Origin: Hydractinia symbiolongicarpus
Taxonomy: Eukaryota; Cnidaria; Hydrozoa; Anthoathecata; Hydractiniidae
Reading direction: 5' to 3'
DNA: 64,000 bases
NCBI RefSeq assembly: GCF_029227915.1
Contig: NC_079886.1
Coordinates: 6,882,001-6,946,000, forward strand
The first letter of the stretch is position 1. The number at the start of each line of letters is the position of its first letter. The notes under the pieces were generated by a model. The model was given only the letters and a program-made list of their open reading frames with translations. It was not told the DNA's origin and did not search any database. This document shows positions 1 to 9,819 of this stretch, piece by piece. A program made the position numbers and the translations under genes.

Positions 1-2270
1 AGGGGGTGTTTTTACCAATAAGACTGCTATAGAAGTGTTCGTACGCCACGGGTCCGACGTGGGTTAGGTCGTCATAGCTCGTCAGCCACTCGTATGGGAA
101 CACGAGCTTTTCGAGTTTGCAATCCAGAGACTTGCACCATTGGTCGTAGCTCATACTAGGAGCGAGAAAATTTTTGATATCGAGAAATTTGAACCTCGAG
201 GTTGTGAAGAACATGTGGTCGTTGTCTTTCTTCGCGACGTTGATCTTTTCGCTATCGTCTTTGGCAATTTGATCGACAAAGTACCGCTTGATCATGTTCA
301 GGTCATACTTGCCACTGTTGAAGCCGATCACGGCCACTTGGTTTACCCACTCGTTCCATGCATTCTGAGTCTTATCTGGAAGCATGTCAAAATCCTTGGG
401 TCTCGGGTACATTCTCTCCACCTCTTCCACGATGAGGGCGTGTCTCTTGTCGAGCTGCTCCACAAACCGTTTAACCAAGATCTTGGGATCATCGTGCTCC
501 AGGAACGTTGGATCTCCGTTCAGACTATCGTGAATAGCGACGCTGACTGCTGTTTGCCGCTGATTCAGAGGGAGCATGAGGGCCTCGAAATCAAACACGA
601 TGTAGTGAGGGTAGGGTCGAAATTCTTTCTTGAAGTACCTCTTGGCTTTGGGTAGGCTCTCACACTCCCACACTGTGACGAGGTTGTAGCCAAGTTTTCG
701 GATGCCTTCCTCCTTTGATTTGGTGGCCGTATATCGATTTTTGTTTGTTCCTTGGCAGGGGCATCCGTGCCACTTGCAACCGTGGTACTCATAGACTGTC
801 CTGGTCTGAGGTTCATAGCCGTCTACCTTGTAGACCTCATTTTCGTTCTCCCCGTAGCGAATCACGCGTTCTCCTCCATGCCCACAGAGTGCGTGATGGA
901 TGTGTCTTTCAGTTTCGCTCGAGCCATTTACAAGCGTCATAGCTGAAGCCCTCACCGTAAAAGACCTTCTATGACTTGCTAGGCATGCGCTTGACCTTCT
1001 TGCCTTTGCAGATGATAATCGGCTTTTTTCCTTCACATATCTTCTTATGTCTCGTAAGATCTCCGCCGCTTGTAAACATTTGCTTGCAGGCTTCGCATTC
1101 CCATTTCTGTCGTGCCAGTACGTCTAAATCCTTGATGTAGAAACAGTGCCCACCCAACATGCCGAGGTTGATTGTGTCTAAATCTTTTTTGTATTGATTC
1201 TGACCGTACACGAGTCTCCATGGCGCTTTCTCAGAGTTGGTCTTGGGTTCAAAGACTCTGATATTGATCTTGAAACGCTTCGCTATGCCCTCGAAGTCAA
1301 CGAGCTTCGTAGCACGCACTTCTTCCCTCTTTAGTTTAGGATTCTCGTAGTACTCGCGTGCTATTGCGAGAGCTGGTCTCGTGACACGTTTCTCGCGCTG
1401 CTCTTTTTCTCCACGGTAGTGTACGGCAAGACATCTCCAGACACACAAATTGTCGGTTCTCTCATCCTCCTTGTCAAAGCTGTAGATGCACCTCTTCTTT
1501 CGCAACCAGTCTGGTAAAGGTCCACAGCCTAACAGGGGCTCCCTTGTGGAGATGATCTTGATCTGCACATACTGGAAGACTATTTTCCCTTCGTACGATC
1601 CTGGGGTCTCGATTGTTCTTTCTGGTGGCAAGTACGCCTTCCCCCAAAACTCATGATCTCCTAGATCTAATCGCTGCATTTCACATTTTTCGATAAAGGC
1701 TTCGATGTCAGCTAGGCTCGTAAGCGATCCTTCGCTTCCCTTGGTCTTGTGATACGGAGCCGTGCCACCTCCTGCTTCGTAGATGGTGCAAGCGAAACTG
1801 TAGACTACCTTGAATCTCATGTCTATGTAGGGCGTAATTTTTCGCATGATGGCCTCCGCCAGTGGCTGATTAAGGTTCTTGGAACTATGTTCCGCGTTGC
1901 TGTTGAACCGCCATGTCTTGACACGATTTCCGTCTTCCAACATCTGTGTGTCATTTTCATCAAAAATATGCTGAATGTCTTCGACGCCTTTGGATCAGTT
2001 TTTCCCTTGTGGGAACATGTGCTTGATGTCTTCGACTCCGCTGTATTCGTCTTGTATGTCTCCAGCATCATAAAAGTCCTCTCGCGCTTCTCTCTCGATT
2101 TTATCGTTCAGCGTTGCCCTTCCAGCAATTTGCTCCCTCGCCCTGTTATAATAATGCCTAACAGTGTCTCACACGCTCTGTAGTCGACCTGCAAGAGCAT
2201 CGCGAGTTGCTGCTACTGGCGCTGAGACAGCGCTATATAATTTACTAATTGCATTCTTGAACCAACTCAT
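1..2270 (-). pseudogene. Decayed family-B DNA polymerase of a Polinton/adintovirus-like element (partial)
   Basis: Read on the minus strand from an ATG at 2268-2270, one reading frame runs to 969 but is broken by TGA at 2169-2171, TGA at 1995-1997 and TAG at 969-971. The frame must then shift between about 905 and 925 before continuing open to the window edge. The longest clean piece is 969-1943 (324 codons) and ends in a C2H2-like cysteine/histidine cluster. The downstream piece has a Cys/His-rich stretch (CKWHGCPC), an exonuclease I-type DFEA motif near 582-593 and an exonuclease II-type GFNSGKYDLN motif near 290-320. These are typical of protein-primed (DNA_pol_B_2) polymerases carried by cnidarian Polinton/Maverick-like elements. 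The polymerase palm lies outside the window. The exact element class (Polinton, adintovirus or relative) cannot be decided here because no capsid, integrase or terminal repeat is visible. The breaks imply an inactive copy. Confidence 0.8.
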
Positions 2271-3460
2271 TTCTCTTTATTATAAGTACATTCAGACTTC
2301 AACTAACAGCGGTCGCAATTTGAGTAGGGAATTTCCCTTTCTATTCAAACAGATTTGCGCGTTTGTTGATGTCAGCAGTTTTGTCGAGTGCCGTCATGAT
2401 GTCACGTGACTTGTTTACTCATTTGAGGCATGATGAAATCTGTGACGTCACAGATTTTTTAGGGGTCTAAAAGCAGCGTTTTTTAATGAGGGTTTGACCG
2501 TCGAAAACCTAAACTGTACGCATAAGGGTGTACTACTCTAGCTAAATTTCTTGTTGTCTTTAACTTTGTAAAAAAAATAACGCATATTTGAATAAGTATA
2601 CTACGAGTTTTCGATTTTTTTGCCATCCTAACATTTTTAAAAGTAATTTCTGTAGTATAAAAAGACTTTGCCACTACAAATAAGGCTCTTCCAGGCTTCC
2701 CTTTGAAATAACACATCGAATAAAGTACCTTTGATATGCGTAAGTTAAACGACATATTTGATTAAATGGGTGAAATGATTCAGCTCCTTTTTAAGCATCA
2801 CGCACACCACGTTATTAAACTTATTAAGTAACAACTATGCAAGTTTGCCATTCTTTGTATGGAGAAAAATTTGAGGAGATTTAGGAACCTTTTTAATAAG
2901 AATTTTCAAACTGTTTTAAAGAGAACGGTGTTTTAATAAAAAGATTTAAGAGGATTTGGGGAGATTTTCACATTTTTGTAACAAAATTTAGAATATTAGA
3001 GGAGACTTTAAAAGTGATGCAACAAATGAAAATCAAATTTTTGCTGTATCCATAACGCTTTTTTATGCATTTTAAAAATAAGAAATGCATGCAGGCTGTA
3101 AAATTTATATTGAGAAGATTTGAGGAGTTTTAGAGAGGCGTTCCAACCCTGCAATAGAAAGTCCCTGTTTGAGTCATCCAATTTAACGCTCGGCGGAATT
3201 GTTTTCTTAATTGGTGTTGGAATTGATATTTAAATAGAAATATATATAGTTGTGTCAAAATTTTCAATTAAATTCAGTTGCGAAACACCTTATCTGAAGA
3301 GAACTTCTTTAACAAATTTATTCATATGACTCTGATTTGTAAATAGAGAATACTTGCATGGAAGAGATAACAACACAGTTACTTAGTAGCCGAATTTCAA
3401 GAAAGAAACAATAAGAAAAAGTCAGTCATTGTAAGAAACAGTAAGGCGAAGGTCTTTAAA
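2271..3460. other. Intergenic region between the polymerase relic and the KCNQ gene
   Basis: No supported coding region. It holds a perfect 22-base palindrome centred on TGACGTCA at 2436-2457 and a 10-base palindrome containing CACGTG at 2401-2410. At 2860-3150 there is a stretch rich in repeated GAGGAGATT-like words that resembles the MITE-like sequence at 27141-27342. The promoter of the downstream channel gene presumably lies near 3300-3450, but no clear TATA box or initiator stands out. Confidence 0.5.
2436..2457. promoter_or_regulatory. 22-base perfect palindrome with a central CRE (TGACGTCA)
   Basis: The 22 bases are exactly self-complementary around the octamer TGACGTCA, the consensus site for CREB/ATF bZIP factors. 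An E-box palindrome GTCACGTGAC lies 26 bases upstream at 2401-2410. The site sits about 1 kb upstream of the KCNQ start and about 170 bases upstream of the start of the polymerase relic on the other strand, so it could belong to either. Function is inferred from the motif only. Confidence 0.4.
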
Positions 3461-4870
3461 ATGTCTGCTCGACATCAAGAGGAATTATGGAGACGGAGAA
3501 TTTTTTATTTCATGGAACGTCCCGACACAACACTGGCAATGCTATTTAACTTATTAAACTTGGCGTTAATCATTGGGAGCGTTATCATAAGTGTGCTGTC
3601 AACAATCCAGGAATACGAAGACAATAAAATGTTGCTTAAATTAACCCTGTATTACGAACTAGCTTTGCTTGCATGGTTTTCAATGGAATATATGCTTAGA
3701 GTATGGGCATGCAGCTTTTTGTTGAAACACAAAGGTTTCGTTGGACATATTCGTTTCATGATGTCTTTTCACATGGCTATTGACGCTTTTGTGATTATCT
3801 CGACCTTAGTTTCAGCAATTTTGCAGATAAAAACAACGTATTTTTCAATTCTCCGAATTACTCGGTTTATACAAATATTTCGTATTTTGAGATTGGATAG
3901 GCCTAGAGGTCATTTAAGAACTATGGGGCAGTTGGTGTATAAACACAGAAGGGAGCTTGTCACGTGTTATTTTGTTGGTCTTATCATTTTATTTGGTGGA
4001 GCATATGCAGTTTATATGCTGGAAAAAATGACCGACGAAGAGGTCACCATCAACAATATGGGGAATGGATTATACTGGGCCATTGTAACCGTGGCATCTG
4101 TTGGTTATGGAGATATAGCCCCTCAATCATGGCAAGGGAAGTTGACAGCAAGCATATTTGTGTTAGTAGGCTGCGCGTTTTTTGCGTTACCTTCAGGTAT
4201 ACTTGGCTCTGGATTAGCGCTGCAGGCTGCAAAGCAAAAGAAAGAACGCAGGAATATGAAAATACGTAATCCCGCAGCCATTGTTATTCAAAGGTGTTGG
4301 AGAAATCACTCACTGAAACGCAACAACTGCCACCTGCAAGCTTCATGGTATTACTTCTCACATCAGTTAAAGAAACCAGACTTTTACAAGATACTCCCTG
4401 GTATCATATTAAAGTCTGATTTTTTGTCACCAGTCTATTTGTCTGCTGAAAAAGACGAAATCAAATCGAAAAGAAAAGATCGAAAAAATGGGTTTGACTT
4501 ACCCTTAACCTACTACAAAAAAATTGTAGAAGAAGGAGAAAAGAAACATCATCAAACAGAAGATTATCCTAAAGCAACTCATAAAAGCAGCCTTTTGCAT
4601 CTCATTAGTCCAAAGTATAAAGGTGCAATTCGATTCATAACACGTGTTAAATTTTGGAATGCCATAAAAGTTTTTAAAAACATTCGCTACCCATTTGTCA
4701 CTGTCCAAGACATTATGGAAAAAAGTGCATGTTCCCATCTGGAAACTATGTCTCATTTGAATCGAATACACGATTGCTTGGCTGACTTCCATGCTGAAAT
4801 TGAAGAAATCAGAAATGTACTAACAGATTTGCAAGTCCAAAGTGGAAATGGTCCAAATTGGCAACGATAA
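3461..4870 (+). CDS. KCNQ: KCNQ (Kv7)-type voltage-gated potassium channel, single exon
   Basis: The 469-residue open frame encodes a complete six-transmembrane channel subunit. S1-S3 lie at about residues 20-125. S4 (about 130-150) has the spacing R-x2-R-x2-Q-x2-R-x2-R, with glutamine at the third position as is characteristic of Kv7. A pore loop follows, with filter SVGYGD at 213-218, then an S6 containing a PSGILGSG segment corresponding to the KCNQ PAGILGSG. Residues about 270-282 form the IQ-type calmodulin-binding helix A (NPAAIVIQRCWR). The end (about 395-455) matches KCNQ helices C/D, the tetramer-assembly domain (VQDIMEKSACSHLETMS resembles the KCNQ VxDVIEQYSAGHLDMLS). The linkers are shorter than in vertebrates (469 versus roughly 650-870 residues). 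The filter begins with Ser rather than the usual Thr. The coding region has no introns although KCNQ genes elsewhere are multi-exon, which suggests a retrogene or intron loss. The start is the first ATG of the frame, in context AAAATG. Confidence 0.93.
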   Translation: MSARHQEELWRRRIFYFMERPDTTLAMLFNLLNLALIIGSVIISVLSTIQEYEDNKMLLKLTLYYELALLAWFSMEYMLRVWACSFLLKHKGFVGHIRFMMSFHMAIDAFVIISTLVSAILQIKTTYFSILRITRFIQIFRILRLDRPRGHLRTMGQLVYKHRRELVTCYFVGLIILFGGAYAVYMLEKMTDEEVTINNMGNGLYWAIVTVASVGYGDIAPQSWQGKLTASIFVLVGCAFFALPSGILGSGLALQAAKQKKERRNMKIRNPAAIVIQRCWRNHSLKRNNCHLQASWYYFSHQLKKPDFYKILPGIILKSDFLSPVYLSAEKDEIKSKRKDRKNGFDLPLTYYKKIVEEGEKKHHQTEDYPKATHKSSLLHLISPKYKGAIRFITRVKFWNAIKVFKNIRYPFVTVQDIMEKSACSHLETMSHLNRIHDCLADFHAEIEEIRNVLTDLQVQSGNGPNWQR

Positions 4871-5743
4871 TATGGAAACCTTTTAGCACAGAATAGGTTG
4901 TAGATACAGATGTATAGAATGCGAGTCAAGAGGACCCGGTGCTAAGATGTTTTAGATTGTGTGTCTGTGTGCCTCACGGTAACACAAATATGCCGGCTTA
5001 AAAGCCAATAACAGATTTTCTAACCTTATTTTCTATTGATAATTTGCATGTTATAAACTTTAAGATTAATAACCATAGTTTCTCTACTAAACGGTCGAGG
5101 CGCTTATTAAATATTTTCGAAACTTACGGAGGGGTTGGGGGACATCTAAAAGAAGTGGGTTATTTACTTAAATAGCTGTGTGCGTTAATTCTGAAGCTCT
5201 AATAACCGCTCGATCGCTTATATGATGACACGAAGAACATTTTTTACTAGTCGTCTGGGCGTTTGTCCACCCGATTAAAGAGAATGGATGGAATCTTTTT
5301 TTTTAATCTTTTTGTCAAACTTTTGTTGTCTACCTTTGTATTTTGGTAATATGACTTGTAAAGTAGAAATATAGTATGCGGTGTTGGAGAAGCGTGTATA
5401 TATACAACTGGATGCAGGTCAGAATCTAGTTTGCGTTTTTGACAATGCTAAAAAAATGCGCGGTAACATAGGGTTTTTGTCTATCAACTATGGCGGTAAA
5501 GGGTTTGGCGGTGTCGGTCCCGAAAAAAGTGAAAGTGTTTGTCGGCGGCGGTAAAACTTGCATGAGGAAGATTCGAAATGGTATCCGAAGTTACAGAACC
5601 TAGTAGTTTCTGGCTGGTTCTGATAATGTCTGCTTCCACGAAGGATCACAAAGGTGGTTGTTGAGTGTTGAAAGCTTCCATTTGAGTTCTCAGAAATATC
5701 TGCTGCATCTCTATACCTAGCTAGCGTATAGAGGTACAATATA
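4871..5743. other. Region 3' of KCNQ without a supported gene
   Basis: This presumably contains the KCNQ 3' UTR and ordinary AT-rich spacer. No open frame here resembles a known protein. The only open frame of note, on the minus strand at 5488-5739, has no recognisable features. Confidence 0.5.
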
Positions 5744-5941
5744 CCTTTACGATAATGCAGGAAAACTTACACTCTCCATCGCAGCTTATTTTGCGATCAG
5801 AGAAGGTAAATATCACATTTTTTAGGAGTTTATTAAGGAGAAAACATGTTCTTTCGTGATAACTTTTCTTGGCGAGTTTTGTTTTTATTTAAAAGTACAC
5901 ATAAGTTGTATCTAATTGTAACGTTTCCTGAAAATTTAAAA

Positions 5942-6689
5942 CAGTCAGGGAAATCCTCTTAACCTGTACATCAGCTTAATTAGGATGTATGATACAGTCT
6001 AATTAGGCGTTTTACAGCTTAGTTAAGATGTACAAAACTTTGATCGTCTAAAACACACATTTAACTAAACTAAGCATCTATCTAACTGAATAAATCCAAT
6101 ATTTACGTGCATATAGATGACTTGCTCAAGCTTTGTTTACAATTTTTTTTCAGCAGGCAAATAGTTTTTTAACCAATCAGACCTTCTAACAATAATTATT
6201 AGCCAATTGAATTGCTTTATTTTGCCTGCCAAGAAAATAAAAACAAAGAATTTATCAAGATAGCAAGCTATCTAGCTATAAACATCTCCAATATTATTAT
6301 TTTTTCGTAGCACCCCAGAGATCCACTAAATTTGAAGTTTTAAAAATATTCGCTTAAATAGGATGTATCACGTGATGTGACATCCAAACTAGGATGCAGT
6401 ACAGCTTAAATAGACTATCCCTAACAATGAACCATTGTTTATAGTCCATATTTTTTGAACCCGGGGTGCTGGAAATACTGTTCCTCTTTTATAATATAGT
6501 GGTCAAACTGACGATGAAAGAGCTGCAGCGGTGATTCTGCTAAAATTTACATTTTTCAAGAAATCGAGGAAAAACTTTTTTTACCTCCTAATTTAGATGT
6601 TTGTCACCTAATTAAACTGTATGATACAGCTTATTTAGGAGATCTCCAAATTAGGCTATAGAGCTTAATTAAGAGGATTTCCTTGACTG
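5942..6689. mobile_element. 748-base TIR element inserted in the TA-flanked MITE
   Basis: The ends are inverted repeats of about 21 bases beginning CAGTCARGGAAATCCTCTTA. TAAAA occurs on both sides (5937-5941 and 6690-6694), consistent with a 5-base target duplication. The uninterrupted copy at 16640-16972 lacks this block at the equivalent point, an independent empty site that fixes the boundaries. The interior is non-coding and built from many variants of TTAATTAGGATGTATGATACAG in both orientations. Transposase family is unknown. Confidence 0.72.
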
Positions 6690-6750
6690 TAAAAGAAATT
6701 GATACGAAGGAAGTTAAAAAACTGGAGAAAACACGCTTTCGCTCTAACAA

Positions 6751-7011
6751 TTCTCATTACTTTTTCTATTTGACTATATGGTACTGAATTTTCATTTATA
6801 CTAATTATAATCAATAATGCTTTTTCATTTTAATCTTTGTAAACTTACAGTATTTACTGACATATGAAAATATTTCACATTTTTCTTGGTGGCTTTCTCC
6901 TTTGTTTAGCCTTGGCTATCGGGAAAGTCTCCTTCCTAATTGCTAATTTATTCTTTTAGTAATGTAAATTGTCATTTCTTAGGTAAATAAATGTTTACTT
7001 ACTTACTTACT
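6751..7011 (+). mobile_element. Short insertion with an (ACTT)n tail, probable LINE 3' fragment or SINE
   Basis: This block of about 261 bases is absent from the sister MITE at 16640-16972. It is flanked by TAACAA on both sides (6745-6750 and 7012-7017), a likely target-site duplication. It ends in AATAAATG followed by four ACTT repeats, the kind of short tandem tail left by target-primed reverse transcription. It has no coding sequence long enough to classify. Confidence 0.6.
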
Positions 7012-7134
7012 TAACAAACTTTTATAAAAACATGTTTTTTACCTCCTTTCTCCCGATATTGTAAAACGATGGAGAGCCATAGGAATGCCATTACAATTGA
7101 ATTATCATAAAGCAGGTGTATTTTGCCATTTGGT

Positions 7135-9779
7135 CAGCCCTTGAAATTAGAATTTTTTTACGTCGTTTTATGTTTTATTGCCGACGTGGGATACATTTCA
7201 ACTGATTTGCGTTGGCATTTTTTTTTTAATGAAATTTCTTAGCTGGCAATAACTTTCGTCATTCACGTTTTATTAGAGGTAGACCTCTCATAATTTTAAT
7301 GCATTGATCTCCTAAGACAGTGAAAAACGGGAATTGGCATAACTTCCGGATGGTGAACTAACTGGCTTTTTATGTTTCGAGATAAATTCATTAGGTTAGA
7401 GCATCATTAGGTTGTATATCACAGAAGTCGCCGGTGACATGCTTAAAAAATGCTTGTCACCAGCACAGTTTAACATGAAGCAAAACTGTACAGGAGACTT
7501 AATTGTTAGAGTCTTCGCAGAACATCTCTTCTCACAAAATCGAGGGCAGGGCTGACTTATTGCCTGCTGTGCCATGTGGGAGAAAGAACTTCTGGACTTC
7601 TTTTTAATACGATATACAATTTTTTCGATTATTATTACTAAATAGTGTAATAGTGAATTGTTTCAAGGGCAAGGGTGATGCATTAGAAAGGGGTAACTAT
7701 AGAGGTTTGAAGTTGGTTGATCAAGTAATGAAAGTTATTGAAAGAGTGATTGATAAGTTACTTAGAGAAAGAATTGATATAGATAAGATGCAATTTGGTT
7801 TTGTTCCAGGGCGTGGCACTACAGATGCAATATTTTTACTCAGACAGCTTCAGGAAAAGTATTTAGGAAAGAGAAAGAATCTCTATTTTGCCTTTGTAGA
7901 TTTAGAGAAAGCTTTTGATAGAGTGCCACGTAAAGTTATTTGGTGGGCTATGAGAAAATTAGGTGTGGATGAGTGGCTAGTTACGATGGTTCAGTCTATG
8001 TACAGCAATGCTAGAAGTCGTGTCAGGATTAACGATTCACTTAGTGATGAATTTAGTGTAAATGTTGGTGTACATCAGGGTTCTGTACTTAGTCCTTTGT
8101 TGTTTATTCTAGTCTTAGAAGCGCTGTCGATGGAGTTCAGAACAGGTTGTCCATGGGAGTTATTGTATGCAGATGATTTGGTTCTCATAGCAGAGTCGAT
8201 GGAAGAATTAGTTGAAAAGTTTGAGAAGTGGAAGAAAGGACTAGAAGAGAAAGGGCTGAAGGTAAACACAGCAAAGTCTAAAGTCATGATAAGTAGCATT
8301 GCAGCCAAGTGTGACCTTGTAGTTGGAAAGTGGCCTTGTGGAGTTTGCAGGAAAGGGGTTGGTAGTAACTCAATTTTTTGTCAGACTTGCAAGCATTGGG
8401 TACATAAGAAGTGCAGTAGTATTAGTGGAAGGTTAAGAGCTGGCATACAGTTTGTATGCAAGCGTTGCAAAGGTGAGATTATGGAGATTGAAGTATTTCC
8501 AGCTTTAATGATGTACAACAGTGGCTCGTTAGAGATAGTTAAGAACTTCTGTTACTTAGGTGATATGTTGGGCAGTGAAGGGGGTGTTGGAAGAAGTGTT
8601 ACTTGCAGGATAGGTTCTGCTTGGAAAAAGTTTAGAGAGTTACTTCCTTTATTGACTAGCAGAGTTCTGTCAATTGAGGTAAAAGGTAGGTTGTATGAGG
8701 CCTGTGTAAGAAGTGTTATGTTGTACGGTAGTGAGACATGGGCAGTGAAGCAGGAAGATCTTGACCGTTTAGAAAGGAATGATATGAGAATGGTTAGGTG
8801 GATGTGTAATGCCAGTCTGAGAGACAGAAAGAGTTCAGATGAGCTAAGAAGCAGGCTAAGTCTCTGTAGAATTAAAGATGTTATCCAGATAAGAAGATTG
8901 AATTGGCGGGGGCACTTGGAAAGAATGGAGGAGGATAATTGGGTAAGAAAGTGTAGAGACTTGATAGTTCCTGGGGCAAAGCCCAGAGGCAGACCGAGAA
9001 AGACTTGGCAGGAGGTTATAAGGACAGACTTAATAGAGAGGAAGTTGAGTTTAGATCTAACACAGTCTAGATCAGATTGGAAGAGGGTCATTAATATACC
9101 CCGTCCAACCCATGCTAGCATGGAAAACGGACGTTAAGCCGAGAATGATGATGAAATGATGATGAAAAATATTTGATTTCTCTTTCCCCTTTTAAAAGGG
9201 TTTTTTAAACTTTATTCAACAATTTTTTTTCTTTGGTATTACATCACAAGAACATTCGTCCGAAAGCTGTATTAAGGTACACGACACCTAACCTCTCCCA
9301 TGTTCTGGTTATATTTAACTTGCATGGGTGTGCACTCTTCTCGCAGTATTCTCTGTGACGATGAAGGTCGGACTGACTTTTGGTATGGTTTCAAATGGTC
9401 TTCCGTCTTTCGTTTGAGTCTCAGTGTAATACACCAGCCAAGCATAAGAGTGTCAGCATGAAGAAATGGGGCTGCGACTTTAATGTTCTCTATACCTTAC
9501 GTTCTTCATAATAACACCGACCATTTTTAATTTTGGCATTCATAAGCTTTTTGATTTTGGTGACGCTTTAGTTCAGCCTAACCTACTAAACTTACTGAAA
9601 ATCGAATTTAATTATTTTGTAGTCGCATTGAGTGAAAGAAGCTCAAACAAAACTAAAATTATTGTTATTTAAAAATTTCACAATAAAATTACATTGGCAA
9701 TTTTTTTTGCCGACGCAACAACGGTATCTTCGTATTTTACGTCGGCAGTGCCGAATGCCGACGCTAATTTTAAGGGCTG
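7135..9779. mobile_element. Degenerate TIR element that contains the RTE LINE
   Basis: The outer ends are CAGCCCTTGAAATTAG at 7135-7150 and its near reverse complement at 9764-9779. Further in, a second matched pair shows TIR structure of about 100 bases: GCCGACGT-x3-ATAC near 7173 and TTGCGTTGGCA near 7208, against the mirrored versions at 9693-9755. Between them lies the LINE at about 7640-9168. No transposase remains and no clean target duplication is visible, so assignment to a superfamily is not possible. Confidence 0.5.
7653..9137 (+). CDS. Non-LTR retrotransposon reverse transcriptase with embedded PHD finger, 5'-truncated
   Basis: The frame is open for 494 codons from a GTG, with no ATG start. 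Codons just upstream (about 7641-7652) still read as family-like sequence, so this is a truncated copy and not a true start. Reverse transcriptase motifs are in order: FVDLEKAFDRVP (motif A, about residues 80-92), HQGSVLSPLLF (about 140-150), and the catalytic YADD at 172-175. Residues about 228-272 are a C4HC3 PHD-type zinc finger (CxxC-x10-CxxC-x4-HxxC-x14-CxxC) between palm and thumb. A C-terminal region of the RLNWRGHLERM type follows. The apurinic endonuclease domain expected upstream is missing. The stop is followed within about 10 bases by an ATGATGA-rich tail (9144-9168), the hallmark 3' end of RTE/BovB-type elements. The remaining frame is intact, suggesting a fairly recent insertion. 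Confidence 0.9.
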   Translation: MNCFKGKGDALERGNYRGLKLVDQVMKVIERVIDKLLRERIDIDKMQFGFVPGRGTTDAIFLLRQLQEKYLGKRKNLYFAFVDLEKAFDRVPRKVIWWAMRKLGVDEWLVTMVQSMYSNARSRVRINDSLSDEFSVNVGVHQGSVLSPLLFILVLEALSMEFRTGCPWELLYADDLVLIAESMEELVEKFEKWKKGLEEKGLKVNTAKSKVMISSIAAKCDLVVGKWPCGVCRKGVGSNSIFCQTCKHWVHKKCSSISGRLRAGIQFVCKRCKGEIMEIEVFPALMMYNSGSLEIVKNFCYLGDMLGSEGGVGRSVTCRIGSAWKKFRELLPLLTSRVLSIEVKGRLYEACVRSVMLYGSETWAVKQEDLDRLERNDMRMVRWMCNASLRDRKSSDELRSRLSLCRIKDVIQIRRLNWRGHLERMEEDNWVRKCRDLIVPGAKPRGRPRKTWQEVIRTDLIERKLSLDLTQSRSDWKRVINIPRPTHASMENGR

Positions 9780-9819
9780 TTGATACAATTTCGCTATAAA
9801 GAAATAAATTGAAGTTTAA

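Larger units (their letters stand above)
5744..7118 (+). mobile_element. TA-flanked TIR element (Tc1/mariner-like MITE), interrupted by two younger insertions
   Basis: The ends carry an inverted repeat of about 17 bases (left CCTTTACGATAATGC; right, reverse-complemented, CACCTGCTTTATGATAATTC), each flanked by TA. A second, uninterrupted copy in opposite orientation at 16640-16972 aligns along its whole length. Without its two insertions (5942-6689 and 6751-7011) this copy is about 355 bases, matching the 333 bases of the other. There is no coding capacity, so it is a non-autonomous element. The TA duplication points to the Tc1/mariner group, by inference. Confidence 0.75.

Noticed and set aside
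140-655. 171-codon plus-strand open frame
   Set aside because: It is the antisense shadow of the polymerase relic, whose minus-strand frame has clear exonuclease motifs.
8552-9121. 189-codon minus-strand open frame
   Set aside because: Antisense of the LINE reverse transcriptase.
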